A stretch of 17,600 bases of DNA from Saccoglossus kowalevskii (lineage: Eukaryota > Hemichordata > Enteropneusta > Harrimaniidae), in contig NW_003131933.1 of the NCBI RefSeq assembly GCF_000003605.2, forward strand, positions 1 to 17,600. The letters run 5' to 3'. Positions 7,889 to 17,475 of the stretch are shown in pieces; position 1 is the first letter of the stretch, and every line of letters starts with the position of its first letter. A program made the translations under genes and the position numbers. Below the pieces are notes generated by a model, which had not been told where the DNA came from, did not search any database, and saw only the letters and a list, made by a program, of their open reading frames with translations.

Positions 7889-8083
7889 TCGTTTATTTTG
7901 GTATGATATATCGCCAAGATAAACATCGATATATACAAACTTGCGGCGCAGGAGGAATGCGACGTGCCCTCAAGCCAATCTGTAATAAATCCTTGCTTAA
8001 AATCATCATCTGAGGGCAGTTACTAGAATAATAATTCCATCCATGATATCAATTCGTTAGCAGATGTCAATGTCTGAGCGACG

Positions 8084-8141
8084 CACAGCTATTGGAAATT
8101 CATCGGTCATGTCACAGGTATTCGAAATGCATCGGACATCT
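8084..8141 (+). repeat. Second copy of the 29-bp tandem duplication
   Basis: Same duplicated 29-bp pair as at 6197-6254, with the halves at 8084-8112 and 8113-8141, carried along in the 1887-bp higher-order repeat. Confidence 0.85.
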
Positions 8142-8216
8142 CAGTTGAAAAGATTTTTATCTTCTGAGTAATGTTTGTTTTCACCATAGATATGTATATT
8201 AGAATGCAGTATTACA

Positions 8217-8288
8217 GGCCCTATGGTGTAATGGTTAGCACTCTGGACTCTGAATGCAGCGATCCGATTTCAAATCTCGGTAGGACCT
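8217..8288 (+). tRNA. tRNA-Gln(CTG)-like copy 23 (class E)
   Basis: Same core as copy 18, including the TGCAG anticodon-stem and CCGAT T-stem changes. T4 run present. Confidence 0.6.
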
Positions 8289-8588
8289 TCGTTTATTTTG
8301 GTATGATGTATCGCCGAGATAAACATCGATATATACAAACTTGCGGCGCAGGAGGAATGCGACGTGCTCTCACGCCAATCTACAATAAATCCTTCCTTAA
8401 AATCATCATCTAAGGTCAGTTGCTGAAACAATAATACCATTCATGATATCAATGCGTGAGAAGGTGTCAATGTCTGAGTGACGCACAGGTATTCGAAATG
8501 CATCGGTCACCTCAGTTGAAAGGATTTTTATCTTTCTGAGTAATGTTTGTTTTCACCATAGAAATGTATATTGGATGGAAGTATTACA

Positions 8589-8660
8589 GGCCCTATGGTG
8601 TAATGGTTAGCACTCTGGTCTCTGAATCCAGCTATCCCAGTTCAAATCTCGGTAGGACCT
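8589..8660 (+). tRNA. tRNA-Gln(CTG)-like copy 24 (class A)
   Basis: Core as copy 4 with T4 run. The leader has a private change (TTGGATGG), and CGCCAAGATAAA replaces CGCCGAGATAAA downstream. Confidence 0.65.
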
Positions 8661-8836
8661 TCGTTTATTTTGGTATGATATATCGCCAAGATAAACATCG
8701 ATATATACAAACTTGCGGCGCAGAATGAATGCTACGTGCCCTAACGCCAATCTGTAATGAATCCTTCCTTAAAATCATCATCTGAGGGCAGTTTCTAAAA
8801 CAATAATGCCATTCATGATATCAATGCGTGAGAAGT

Positions 8837-9200
8837 TGTCAATGTCTGAGTGACGCACAGGTATTCATAATGCATCGGTCATCTCAGTTGAAACGATTTT
8901 TATCTTTCTGAGTAATGTTTGTTTTCACCGTAGAAAAGTATAAAGGAAGGAAGTATTACAGACCCTATGGTGTAATGGTTAGCACTCTGGACTCTGTATC
9001 CAGCGATCCGAGTTCAAATATCGGTAGTTCCTTCGTTTATTTTGGTATGATATATCGCCAAGGTAAACATCGATATATACAAACTTGCGGCGCAGGGGGA
9101 ATGCGACGTGCCCTCACGCCAATCTGTAATAAATCCTTCCTTAAAATCATCATCTGAGGGCAGATTCTAAAACAATAATGCCATTCATGATATGAATGCG
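8837..9200 (+). repeat. Class C block repeated at 9580-9943
   Basis: 364 bp, offset 743, sharing rare markers GAAACGATTTTT and GATATGAATGCG. Confidence 0.8.
8961..9032 (+). pseudogene. tRNA-Gln(CTG)-derived copy 25 (class C)
   Basis: Core as copy 10: broken GACCC/TAGTTCC acceptor, loop CTCTGTA. It lies in a 364-bp block repeated 743 bp downstream as copy 27, across an intervening class D unit. Confidence 0.75.
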
Positions 9201-9332
9201 CGAGAAGGTGTCAATGTCTGAGTGACGCACAGGTATTCATAATGCATCGGTCATCTCAGTTGAAACGATTTTTATCTTTCTGAGTAATGTTTGTTTTCAC
9301 CATAGAAATGTATATTGGAAGGAATTATTACA

Positions 9333-9404
9333 GGCCCTATGGTGTAATGGTTAGCACTCTGCACTTTGAATCCAGCGATCAGAGTTCAAATTTCGGTAGG
9401 ACAT
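9333..9404 (+). tRNA. tRNA-Gln(TTG)-like copy 26 (class D, CAGAG form)
   Basis: TTG anticodon. The T-stem is CAGAG/TTCGG, an A/G mismatch instead of G/G. Acceptor G1/A72 and C3/A70. No T4. Sub-form shared with copies 30, 46 and 47. Confidence 0.55.
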
Positions 9405-9703
9405 TCGTTAAATTTGGAATGATATATCGCCGAGATAAACATCGATATATACAAACTTGCGGCGCAGGATGAATGCGACGTGCCCTCACTCCAATCTGTA
9501 ATAAATCCTTCCTTAAAATCATCATCTGAGGGCAGTTGCTAAAACAATAATACCATAATGATATCAATGCGCGAGAAGGTGTCAATGTCTGAGTGACGCA
9601 CAGGTATTCATAATGCATCGGTCATCTCAGTTGAAACGATTTTTATCTTTCTGAGTAATGTTTGTTTTCACCGTAGAAAAGTATAAAGGAAGGAAGTATT
9701 ACA

Positions 9704-9775
9704 GACCCTATGGTGTAATGGTTAGCACTCTGGACTCTGTATCCAGCGATCCGAGTTCAAATATCGGTAGTTCCT
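9704..9775 (+). pseudogene. tRNA-Gln(CTG)-derived copy 27 (class C)
   Basis: Core as copy 25. Its unit is 355 bp: 17 bp are missing between two GGT triplets in the CACAGGT...CATCGGT region. The same lesion recurs in the unit of copy 43. Confidence 0.75.
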
Positions 9776-10058
9776 TCGTTTATTTTGGTATGATATATCG
9801 CCAAGGTAAACATCGATATATACAAACTTGCGGCGCAGGGGGAATGCGACGTGCCCTCACGCCAATCTGTAATAAATCCTTCCTTAAAATCATCATCTGA
9901 GGGCAGATTCTAAAACAATAATGCCATTCATGATATGAATGCGTGAGAAGGTGTCAATGTCTGAGTGACGCACAGGTCATCTCAGTTTAAAGGGTTTTTA
10001 TCTTCCTGAGTAATGTTTGTTTTCACCATAGAAATGTATAATAGAATACAGTATTACA

Positions 10059-10121
10059 GGCCCTATGGTGTAATGGTTAGCTCTCTGGACATTAAATCCA
10101 GCGATCCGAGTTCAAATCTCG
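10059..10121 (+). pseudogene. tRNA-Gln-like copy 28 (class F, TTA, 3' truncated)
   Basis: Loop CATTAAA and the 12-bp acceptor deletion as in copies 1 and 44, with GCTCTCTGG instead of GCTTTCTGG before the loop. TTTATTTT directly abuts the truncated core. Confidence 0.85.
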
Positions 10122-10410
10122 TTTATTTTGGTATGATATATCGCCGAGATAAACATCGATATATACAAACTTGCGGCACAGGAGGAATGCGACGTGCCCT
10201 CACGCCAATCTGAAATAAATCCTTCCTTAAAATCATCATCTGAGGCCAGTTGCTAAAAAAATAATACCATTCATGATATCAATGCGTGAGAAGGCGTCAA
10301 TGTCTGAGTGACGCACAGCTATTCGAAATTCATCGGTCATATCATTTGAAAGGACTTTATACATTCTGAGTAATGTTTGTTTTCACCATATATTGGAAGC
10401 AAGTATTACA

Positions 10411-10482
10411 GGCCCTATGGTGTAATGGTTAGCACTCTCGTCTCTGAATCCAGCTATAACAGTTCAAATCTCGGTAGGACCT
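10411..10482 (+). tRNA. tRNA-Gln(CTG)-like copy 29 (class A3), probably defective
   Basis: Core as copy 2 but with TATAACAG in place of TATCCCAG, disrupting two more T-stem positions. No T4. Likely dead. Confidence 0.5.
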
Positions 10483-10782
10483 TCGTTAAATTTGGTATGA
10501 AACATCGCCAAGATAAACATCGATATATACAAACTTGCGGCGCAGAATGAATGCTACGTGCCCTCACGCCAATCTGCAATGAATCCTTCCTTAAAATCAT
10601 CATCTGAGGGCAGTTTCTAAAACAATAATACCATTCATGATATCAATGCGTGAGAAGTTGTCAATGTCTGAGTGACGCACAGGTATTCGAAATGCATCGG
10701 TCATCTCCGTTGAAAGGATTTTTATCTTTCTGAGTAATGTTTGTTTTCACCATAGAAATGTATATTGGAAGGAATTATTACA

Positions 10783-10854
10783 GGCCCTATGATGTAATGG
10801 TTAGCACTATGCACTTTGAATCCAGCGATCAGAGTTCAAATTTCGGTAGGACAT
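10783..10854 (+). tRNA. tRNA-Gln(TTG)-like copy 30 (class D, A-box variant), probably defective
   Basis: The only copy with an altered A box (TGATGTAATGG); it also has ACTATGCA, which breaks the second anticodon-stem pair. T-stem CAGAG. No T4. The flank downstream is the CTACAAT form otherwise found behind classes B and E. Confidence 0.5.
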
Positions 10855-11154
10855 TCGTTAAATTTGGTATGATATATCGCCGAAATAAACATCGATATAT
10901 ACAAACTTGCGGCGCAGGAGGAATGCGACGTGCTCTCACGCCAATCTACAATAAATCCTTCCTTAAAATCATCATCTGAGGGCAGTTGCTGAAACAATAA
11001 TACCATTCATGATATCAATGCGTGAGAAGGTGTCAATGTCTGAGTGACGCACAGGTATTCGAAATGCATCAGTCATCTGAGTTGAAAGGATTTTTATCTT
11101 TCTGAGTAATGTTTGTTTTCACCATAGAAATGTATATTGGAAGGAAGTATTACA

Positions 11155-11226
11155 GGCCCTATGGTGTAATGGTTAGCACTCTGGTCTCTGAATCCAGCTA
11201 TCCCAGTTCAAATCTCGGTAGGACCT
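11155..11226 (+). tRNA. tRNA-Gln(CTG)-like copy 31 (class A)
   Basis: Core as copy 4 with A box, consensus B box and T4 run. It opens a block matching copies 8-9 at an offset of 8563 bp. Confidence 0.65.
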
Positions 11227-11526
11227 TCGTTTATTTTGGTATGATATATCGCCGAGATAAACATCGATATATACAAACTTGCGGCGCAGAATGAATGCTA
11301 CGTGCCCTCACGCCAATCTGTAATGAATCCTTCCTTAAAATCATCATCTGAGGGCAGTTTCTAAAACAATAATGCCATTCATGATATCAATGCGTGAGGA
11401 GTTGTCAATGTCTGAGTGACGCACAGGTATTCGAAATGCATCGGTCATCTCCGTTGAAAGGATTTTTATCTTTCTGAGTAATGTTTGTTTTCACCATAGA
11501 AATGTATATTGGAAGGAATTATTACA

Positions 11527-11598
11527 GGCCCTATGGTGTAATGGTTAGCACTCTGCACTTTGAATCCAGCGATCGGAGTTCAAATTTCGGTAGGACAT
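11527..11598 (+). tRNA. tRNA-Gln(TTG)-like copy 32 (class D)
   Basis: Core as copy 9 and sharing its rare CATTCATTAAATTT trailer, so the two are recent copies of each other despite 8.6 kb between them. No T4. Confidence 0.55.
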
Positions 11599-11897
11599 TC
11601 ATTAAATTTGGAATGATATATCGCCGAGATAAACATCGATATATACAAACTTGCGGCGCAGGATGAATGCGACGTGCCCTTTCTCCAATCTGTAATAAAA
11701 CCTTCCTTAAAATCATCATCTGAGGGCAGTTGCTAAAACAATAATACCATAATGATATCAATGCGCGAGAAAGGGTCAATGTCTGAGTGACGCACAGGTA
11801 TTCATAATGCATCGGTCATCTCAGTTGAAAGGATTTTTATCTTTCTGAGTAATGTTTGTTTTCACCGTAGAAATGTATAAAGGAAGGAAGTATTACA

Positions 11898-11969
11898 GAC
11901 CCTATGGTGTAATGGTTAGCACTCTGGACTATGTATCCAGCGATCCGAGTTCAAATATCGGTAGTTCCT
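11898..11969 (+). pseudogene. tRNA-Gln-derived copy 33 (class B, ATG)
   Basis: Loop CTATGTA with a GACCC start and TAGTTCC end. Leader of the TATAAA type. The downstream flank (GGCACAGGAGG) is that of class A2 long-leader units, another mosaic. Confidence 0.75.
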
Positions 11970-12261
11970 TCGTTTATTTTGGTATGATATATCGCCGAGA
12001 TAAACATCGATATATACAAACTTGCGGCACAGGAGGAATGCGACGTGCCCTCACGCCAATCTGTAATAAATCCTTCCTTAAAATCATCATCTGAGGGCAG
12101 TTGCTGAAACAATAATACCATTCATGATATCAATGCGTGAGAAGATGTCAATGTCTGAGTGACGCACAGCTATTCGAAATTCATCGGTCAAATCATTTGA
12201 AAGGACTTTATACATTCTGAGTAATGTTTGTTTTCACCATATATTGGAAGCAAGTATTACA

Positions 12262-12333
12262 GGCCCTATGGTGTAATGGTTAGCACTCTGGTTTCTGAAT
12301 CCAGCTATCCCAGTTCAAATTTCGGTTGGACCT
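12262..12333 (+). tRNA. tRNA-Gln(CTG)-like copy 34 (class A2, short leader)
   Basis: Core as copies 6 and 12 with GGTTGGACC and CCTTTG. T4 run present. Confidence 0.55.
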
Positions 12334-12632
12334 TTGTTTATTTTGGTATGATATATCGCCGAGATAAACATCGATATATACAAAATTGCGGCGCAGAATG
12401 AATGCTACGTGCCCTCACGCCAATCTGCAATGAATCCTTCCTTAAAATCATCATCTGAGGGCAGTTGCTAAAACAATAATACCATAATGATATCAATGCG
12501 CGAGAAGGTGTCAATGTCTGAGTGACGCACAGGTATTCATAATGCATTGGTCATCTCAGTTGAAAGGATTTTTATCTTTCTGAGTAATGTTTGTTTTTAC
12601 CGTAGAAAAGTATAAAGGAAGGAAGTATTACA

Positions 12633-12704
12633 GACCCTATGGTGTAATGGTTAGCACTCTGGACTCTGTATCCAGCGATCCGAGTTTAAATATCGGTAGT
12701 TCCT
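12633..12704 (+). pseudogene. tRNA-Gln(CTG)-derived copy 35 (class C, B-box change)
   Basis: As copy 10, but the B box reads GTTTAAATA, losing the conserved C56, which should weaken both TFIIIC binding and D-loop/T-loop contact. T4 run present. Confidence 0.75.
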
Positions 12705-13004
12705 TCGTTTATTTTGGTATGATATATCGCCAAGTTAAACATCGATATATACAAACTTGCGGCGCAGGGGGAATGCGACGTGCCCTCACGCCAATCTGTA
12801 ATAAATCCTTCCTTAAAATCATCATCTGAGGGCAGTTTCTAAAACAATAATGCCATTCATGATATCAATGCGTGAGAAGTTGTCAATGTCTGAGTGACGC
12901 ACAGGTATTCGAAATGCATCGGTCATCTCAGTTGAAAGGATTTTTATCTTTCTGAGTAATGTTTGTTTTCACCATAGAAATGTATATTGGAAGGAAGTAT
13001 TACA

Positions 13005-13076
13005 GGCCCTATGGTGTAATGGTTAGCACTCTGGTCTCTGAATCCAGCTATCCCAGTTCAAATCTCGGTAGGACCT
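13005..13076 (+). tRNA. tRNA-Gln(CTG)-like copy 36 (class A, no T4)
   Basis: Class A core with a class D trailer (TTAAATTTGGAATG), so the recombination joint lies at or just after the 3' end of the core. No T4. Confidence 0.6.
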
Positions 13077-13368
13077 TCGTTAAATTTGGAATGATATATC
13101 GCCGAGATAAACATCGATATATACAAACTTGCGGCGCAGGATGAATGCGACGTGCCCTCACTCCAATCTGTAATAAATCCTTCCTTAAAATCATCATCTG
13201 AGGGCAGTTGCTAAAACAATAATACCATTCATGATATCAATGCGTGAGAAGGTGTCAATGTCTGAGTGACGCACAGCTATTCGAAATTCATCGGTCAAAT
13301 CATTTGAAAGGACTTTATACATTCTGAGTAATGTTTGTTTTCACCATATATTGGAAGCAAGTATTACA

Positions 13369-13440
13369 GGCCCTATGGTGTAATGGTTAGCACTCTGGTT
13401 TCTGAATCCAGCTATCCCAGTTCAAATTTCGGTAGGACCT
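13369..13440 (+). tRNA. tRNA-Gln(CTG)-like copy 37 (class A2, short leader)
   Basis: Like copy 6 but with TAGGACC, so only C3/A70 is mismatched in the acceptor. T4 run follows. Confidence 0.6.
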
Positions 13441-13739
13441 TCGTTTATTTTGGTATGATATATCGCCGAGATAAACATCGATATATACAAAATTGCGGCG
13501 CAGAATGAATGCTACGTGCCCTCACGCCAATCTGCAATGAATCCTTCCTTAAAATCATCATCTGAGGGCAGTTGCTAAAACAATAATACCATAATGATAT
13601 CAATGCGCGAGAAGGTGTCAATGTCTGAGTGACGCACAGGTATTCATAATGCATTGGTCATCTCAGTTGAAAGGATTTTTATCTTTCTGAGTAATGTTTG
13701 TTTTTACCGTAGAAAAGTATAAAGGAAGGAAGTATTACA

Positions 13740-13811
13740 GACCCTATGGTGTAATGGTTAGCACTCTGGACTCTGTATCCAGCGATCCGAGTTCAAATAT
13801 CGGTAGTTCCT
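13740..13811 (+). pseudogene. tRNA-Gln(CTG)-derived copy 38 (class C)
   Basis: Core as copy 10 with GTTCAAATA B box. It differs from copy 35, 1107 bp upstream, at C56. T4 run present. Confidence 0.75.
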
Positions 13812-14111
13812 TCGTTTATTTTGGTATGATATATCGCCAAGTTAAACATCGATATATACAAACTTGCGGCGCAGGGGGAATGCGACGTGCCCTCACGCCA
13901 ATCTGTAATAAATCCTTCCTTAAAATCATCATCTGAGGGCAGTTTCTAAAACAATAATGCCATTCATGATATCAATGCGTGAGAAGTTGTCAATGTCTGA
14001 GTGACGCACAGGTATTCGAAATGCATCGGTCATCTCAGTTGAAAGGATTTTTATCTTTCTGAGTAATGTTTGTTTTCACCATAGAAATGTATATTGGAAG
14101 GAAGTATTACA

Positions 14112-14183
14112 GGCCCTATGGTGTAATGGTTAGCACTCTGGTCTCTGAATCCAGCTATCCCAGTTCAAATCTCGGTAGGACCT
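14112..14183 (+). tRNA. tRNA-Gln(CTG)-like copy 39 (class A, no T4)
   Basis: Repeats the copy 36 chimera of class A core and class D trailer at 1107 bp. No T4. Confidence 0.6.
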
Positions 14184-14482
14184 TCGTTAAATTTGGAATG
14201 ATATATCGCCGAGATAAACATCGATATATACAAACTTGCGGCGCAGGATGAATGCGACGTGCCCTCACTCCAATCTGTAATAAATCCTTCCTTAAAATCA
14301 TCATCTGAGGGCAGTTGCTAAAACAATAATACCATAATGATATCAATGCGCGAGAAAGGGTCAATGTCTGAGTGACGCACAGGTATTCATAATGCATCGG
14401 TCATCTCAGTTGAAAGGATTTTTATCTTTCTGAGTAATGTTTGTTTTCACCGTAGAAATGTATAAAGGAAGGAAGTATTACA

Positions 14483-14554
14483 GACCCTATGGTGTAATGG
14501 TTAGCACTCTGGACTATGTATTCAGCGATCCGAGTTCAAATATCGGTAGTTCCT
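14483..14554 (+). pseudogene. tRNA-Gln-derived copy 40 (class B, ATG)
   Basis: As copy 33 with one private change, TTCAG instead of TCCAG, which keeps the anticodon stem as a G-T pair. T4 run present. Confidence 0.75.
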
Positions 14555-14846
14555 TCGTTTATTTTGGTATGATATATCGCCGAGATAAACATCGATATAT
14601 ACAAACTTGCGGCACAGGAGGAATGCGACGTGCCCTCACGCCAATATGTAATAAATCCTTCCTTAAAATCATCATCTGAGGGCAGTTGCTGAAACAATAA
14701 TACCATTCATGATATCAATGCGTGAGAAGGTGTCAATGTCTGAGTGACGCACAGCTATTCGAAATTCATCGGTCAAATCATTTGAAAGGACTTTATACAT
14801 TCTGAGTAATGTTTGTTTTCACCATATATTGGAAGCAAGTATTACA

Positions 14847-14918
14847 GGCCCTATGGTGTAATGGTTAGCACTCTGGTTTCTGAATCCAGCTATCCCAGTT
14901 CAAATTTCGGTAGGACCT
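14847..14918 (+). tRNA. tRNA-Gln(CTG)-like copy 41 (class A2, short leader)
   Basis: Core as copy 37: loop TTCTGAA, TAGGACC end, T4 run. Confidence 0.6.
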
Positions 14919-15217
14919 TCGTTTATTTTGGTATGATATATCGCCGAGATAAACATCGATATATACAAAATTGCGGCGCAGAATGAATGCTACGTGCCCT
15001 CACGCCAATCTGCAATGAATCCTTCCTTAAAATCATCATCTGAGGGCAGTTGCTAAAACAATAATACCATAATGATATCAATGCGCGAGAAGGTGTCAAT
15101 GTCTGAGTGACGCACAGGTATTCATAATGCATTGGTCATCTCAGTTGAAAGGATTTTTATCTTTCTGAGTAATGTTTGTTTTTACCGTAGAAAAGTATAA
15201 AGGAAGGAAGTATTACA

Positions 15218-15289
15218 GACCCTATGGTGTAATGGTTAGCACTCTGGACTCTGTATCCAGCGATCCGAGTTCAAATATCGGTAGTTCCT
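15218..15289 (+). pseudogene. tRNA-Gln(CTG)-derived copy 42 (class C, no T4)
   Basis: Class C core whose trailer is TTTAATTT, a single T-to-A change that removes the T4 run independently of the TTAAATTT form. The downstream flank (GCTACGTG, CTGCAATG) is of class A2 type. Confidence 0.75.
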
Positions 15290-15588
15290 TCGTTTAATTT
15301 GGTATGATATATCGCCAAGTTAAACATCGATATATACAAACTTGCGGCGCAGGGGGAATGCTACGTGCCCTCACGCCAATCTGCAATGAATCCTTCCTTA
15401 AAATCATCATCTGAGGGCAGTTGCTAAAACAATAATACCATAATGATATCAATGCGCGAGAAGGTGTCAATGTCTGAGTGACGCACAGGTATTCATAATG
15501 CAATGGTCATCTCAGTTGAAAGGATTTTTATCTTTCTGAGTAATGTTTGTTTTTACCGTAGAAAAGTATAAAGGAAGGAAGTATTACA

Positions 15589-15660
15589 GACCCTATGGTG
15601 TAATGGTTAGCACTCTGGACTCTGTATCCAGCGATCCGAGTTCAAATATCGGTAGTTCCT
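15589..15660 (+). pseudogene. tRNA-Gln(CTG)-derived copy 43 (class C)
   Basis: Core as copy 10, directly following copy 42 as the only adjacent class C pair. The unit is 355 bp with the same 17-bp deletion as that of copy 27. Confidence 0.75.
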
Positions 15661-15943
15661 TCGTTTATTTTGGTATGATATATCGCCAAGGTAAACATCG
15701 ATATATACAAACTTGCGGCGCAGGGGGAATGCGACGTGCCCTCACGCCAATCTGTAATAAATCCTTCCTTAAAATCATCATCTGAAGGCAGATTCTAAAA
15801 CAATAATGCCATTCATGATATGAATGCGTGAGAAGGTGTCAATGTCTGAGTGACGCACAGGTCATCTCAGTTTAAAGGATTTTTATCTTCCTGAGTAATG
15901 TTTGTTTTCACCATAGAAATGTATATTAGAATACAGTATTACA

Positions 15944-16006
15944 GGCCCTATGGTGTAATGGTTAGCTTTCTGGACATTAAATCCAGCGATCCGAGTTCAA
16001 ATCTCG
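15944..16006 (+). pseudogene. tRNA-Gln-like copy 44 (class F, TTA, 3' truncated)
   Basis: Same core as copy 1: loop CATTAAA, GCTTTCTGG, 12-bp acceptor deletion, abutting TTTATTTT. Confidence 0.85.
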
Positions 16007-16295
16007 TTTATTTTGGTATGATATATCGCCGAGATAAACATCGATATATACAAACTTGCGGCACAGGAGGAATGCGACGTGCCCTCACGCCAATCTGAAA
16101 TAAATCCTTCCTTAAAATCATCATCTGAGGGCAGTTGCTAAAAAAATAATACCATTCATGATATCAATGCGTGAGAAGGTGTCAATGTCTGAGTGACGCA
16201 CAGCTATTCGAAATTCATCGGTCATATCATTTGAAAGGACTTTATACATTCTGAGTAATGTTTGTTTTCACCATATATTGGAAGCAAGTATTACA

Positions 16296-16367
16296 GGCCC
16301 TATGGTGTAATGGTTAGCACTCTCGTCTCTGAATCCAGCTATCCCAGTTCAAATCTCGGTAGGACCT
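16296..16367 (+). tRNA. tRNA-Gln(CTG)-like copy 45 (class A3), probably defective
   Basis: Same core as copy 2, with the same rare flank markers (ATACGATTC, CACAAGTATTC) downstream. No T4. Confidence 0.6.
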
Positions 16368-16667
16368 TCGTTAAATTTGGTATGAAACATCGCCAAGATA
16401 AACATCGATATATACAAACTTGCGGCGCAGAATGAATGCTACGTGCCCTCACGCCAATCTGCAATGAATCCTTCCTTAAAATCATCATCTGAGGGCAGTT
16501 TCTAAAACAATAATACGATTCATGATATCAATGCGTGAGAAGTTGTCAATGTCTGAGTGACGCACAAGTATTCGAAATGCATCGGTCATCTCCGTTGAAA
16601 GGATTTTTATCTTTCTGAGTAATGTTTGTTTTCACCATAGAAATGTATATTGGAAGGAATTATTACA

Positions 16668-16739
16668 CGCCCTATGGTGTAATGGTTAGCACTCTGCACT
16701 TTGAATCCAGCGATCAGAGTTCAAATTTCGGTAGGACAT
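16668..16739 (+). tRNA. tRNA-Gln(TTG)-like copy 46 (class D, CAGAG form)
   Basis: A class D anticodon and T-arm behind the CGCCC start otherwise limited to class B copies 3, 7 and 13, so position 1 mismatches. No T4. A mosaic core. Confidence 0.55.
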
Positions 16740-17039
16740 TCGTTAAATTTGGAATGATATATCGCCGAGATAAACATCGATATATACAAACTTGCGGCGC
16801 AGGAGGAATGCGACGTGCTCTCACGCCAATCTACAATAAATCCTTCCTTAAAATCATCATCTGAGGGCAGTTGCTGAAACAATAATACCATTCATGATAT
16901 CAATGCGTGAGAAGGTGTCAATGTCTGAGTGACGCACAGGTATTCGAAATGCATCAGTCATCTCAGTTGAAAGGATTTTTATCTTTCTGAGTAATGTTTG
17001 TTTTCACCATAGAAATGTATATTGGAAGGAAGTATTACA

Positions 17040-17111
17040 GGCCCTATGGTGTAATGGTTAGCACTCTGCACTTTGAATCCAGCGATCAGAGTTCAAATTT
17101 CGGTAGGACAT
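17040..17111 (+). tRNA. tRNA-Gln(TTG)-like copy 47 (class D, CAGAG form)
   Basis: GGCCC start, TTG anticodon, CAGAG T-stem, no T4. The second of the only adjacent class D pair. Confidence 0.55.
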
Positions 17112-17403
17112 TCGTTAAATTTGGTATGATATATCGCCGAGATAAACATCGATATATACAAACTTGCGGCGCAGGAGGAATGCGACGTGCTCTCACGCCA
17201 ATCTACAATAAATCCTTCCTTAAAATCATCATCTGAGGGCAGTTGCTGAAACAATAATACCATTCATGATATCAATGCGTGAGGAGGTGTCAATGTCTGA
17301 GTGACGCACAGCTATTCGAAATTCATCGGTCAAATCATTTGAAAGGAGTTTATACATTCTGAGTAATGTTTGTTTTCACCATATATTGGAAGCAAGTATT
17401 ACA

Positions 17404-17475
17404 GGCCCTATGGTGTAATGGTTAGCACTCTGGTTTCTGAATCCAGCTATCCCAGTTCAAATTTCGGTAGGACCT
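17404..17475 (+). tRNA. tRNA-Gln(CTG)-like copy 48 (class A2, short leader)
   Basis: Last core, in a unit truncated by the window end. Same as copy 37; T4 run present. The 8-bp leader deletion is present. Confidence 0.6.

Larger units (their letters stand above)
9640..10780 (+). repeat. Higher-order block C-F-A3, repeated at 15525-16665
   Basis: Offset 5885 (16 units). The block carries the 17-bp deletion, the 12-bp acceptor deletion and the 8-bp leader deletion in the same order. The window start (1-740) is a third copy of its second half, matching 15928-16667. Confidence 0.85.
11700..12713 (+). repeat. Higher-order block B-A2-C, repeated at 14285-15298
   Basis: Offset 2585, with roughly ten scattered differences, so older than the other blocks. 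Confidence 0.7.
12150..13225 (+). repeat. Higher-order block A2-C-A, repeated at 13257-14332
   Basis: Offset 1107 (three monomers). Only a few differences, in the cores of copies 34/37 and 35/38. The class A core with class D trailer is shared. Confidence 0.8.
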
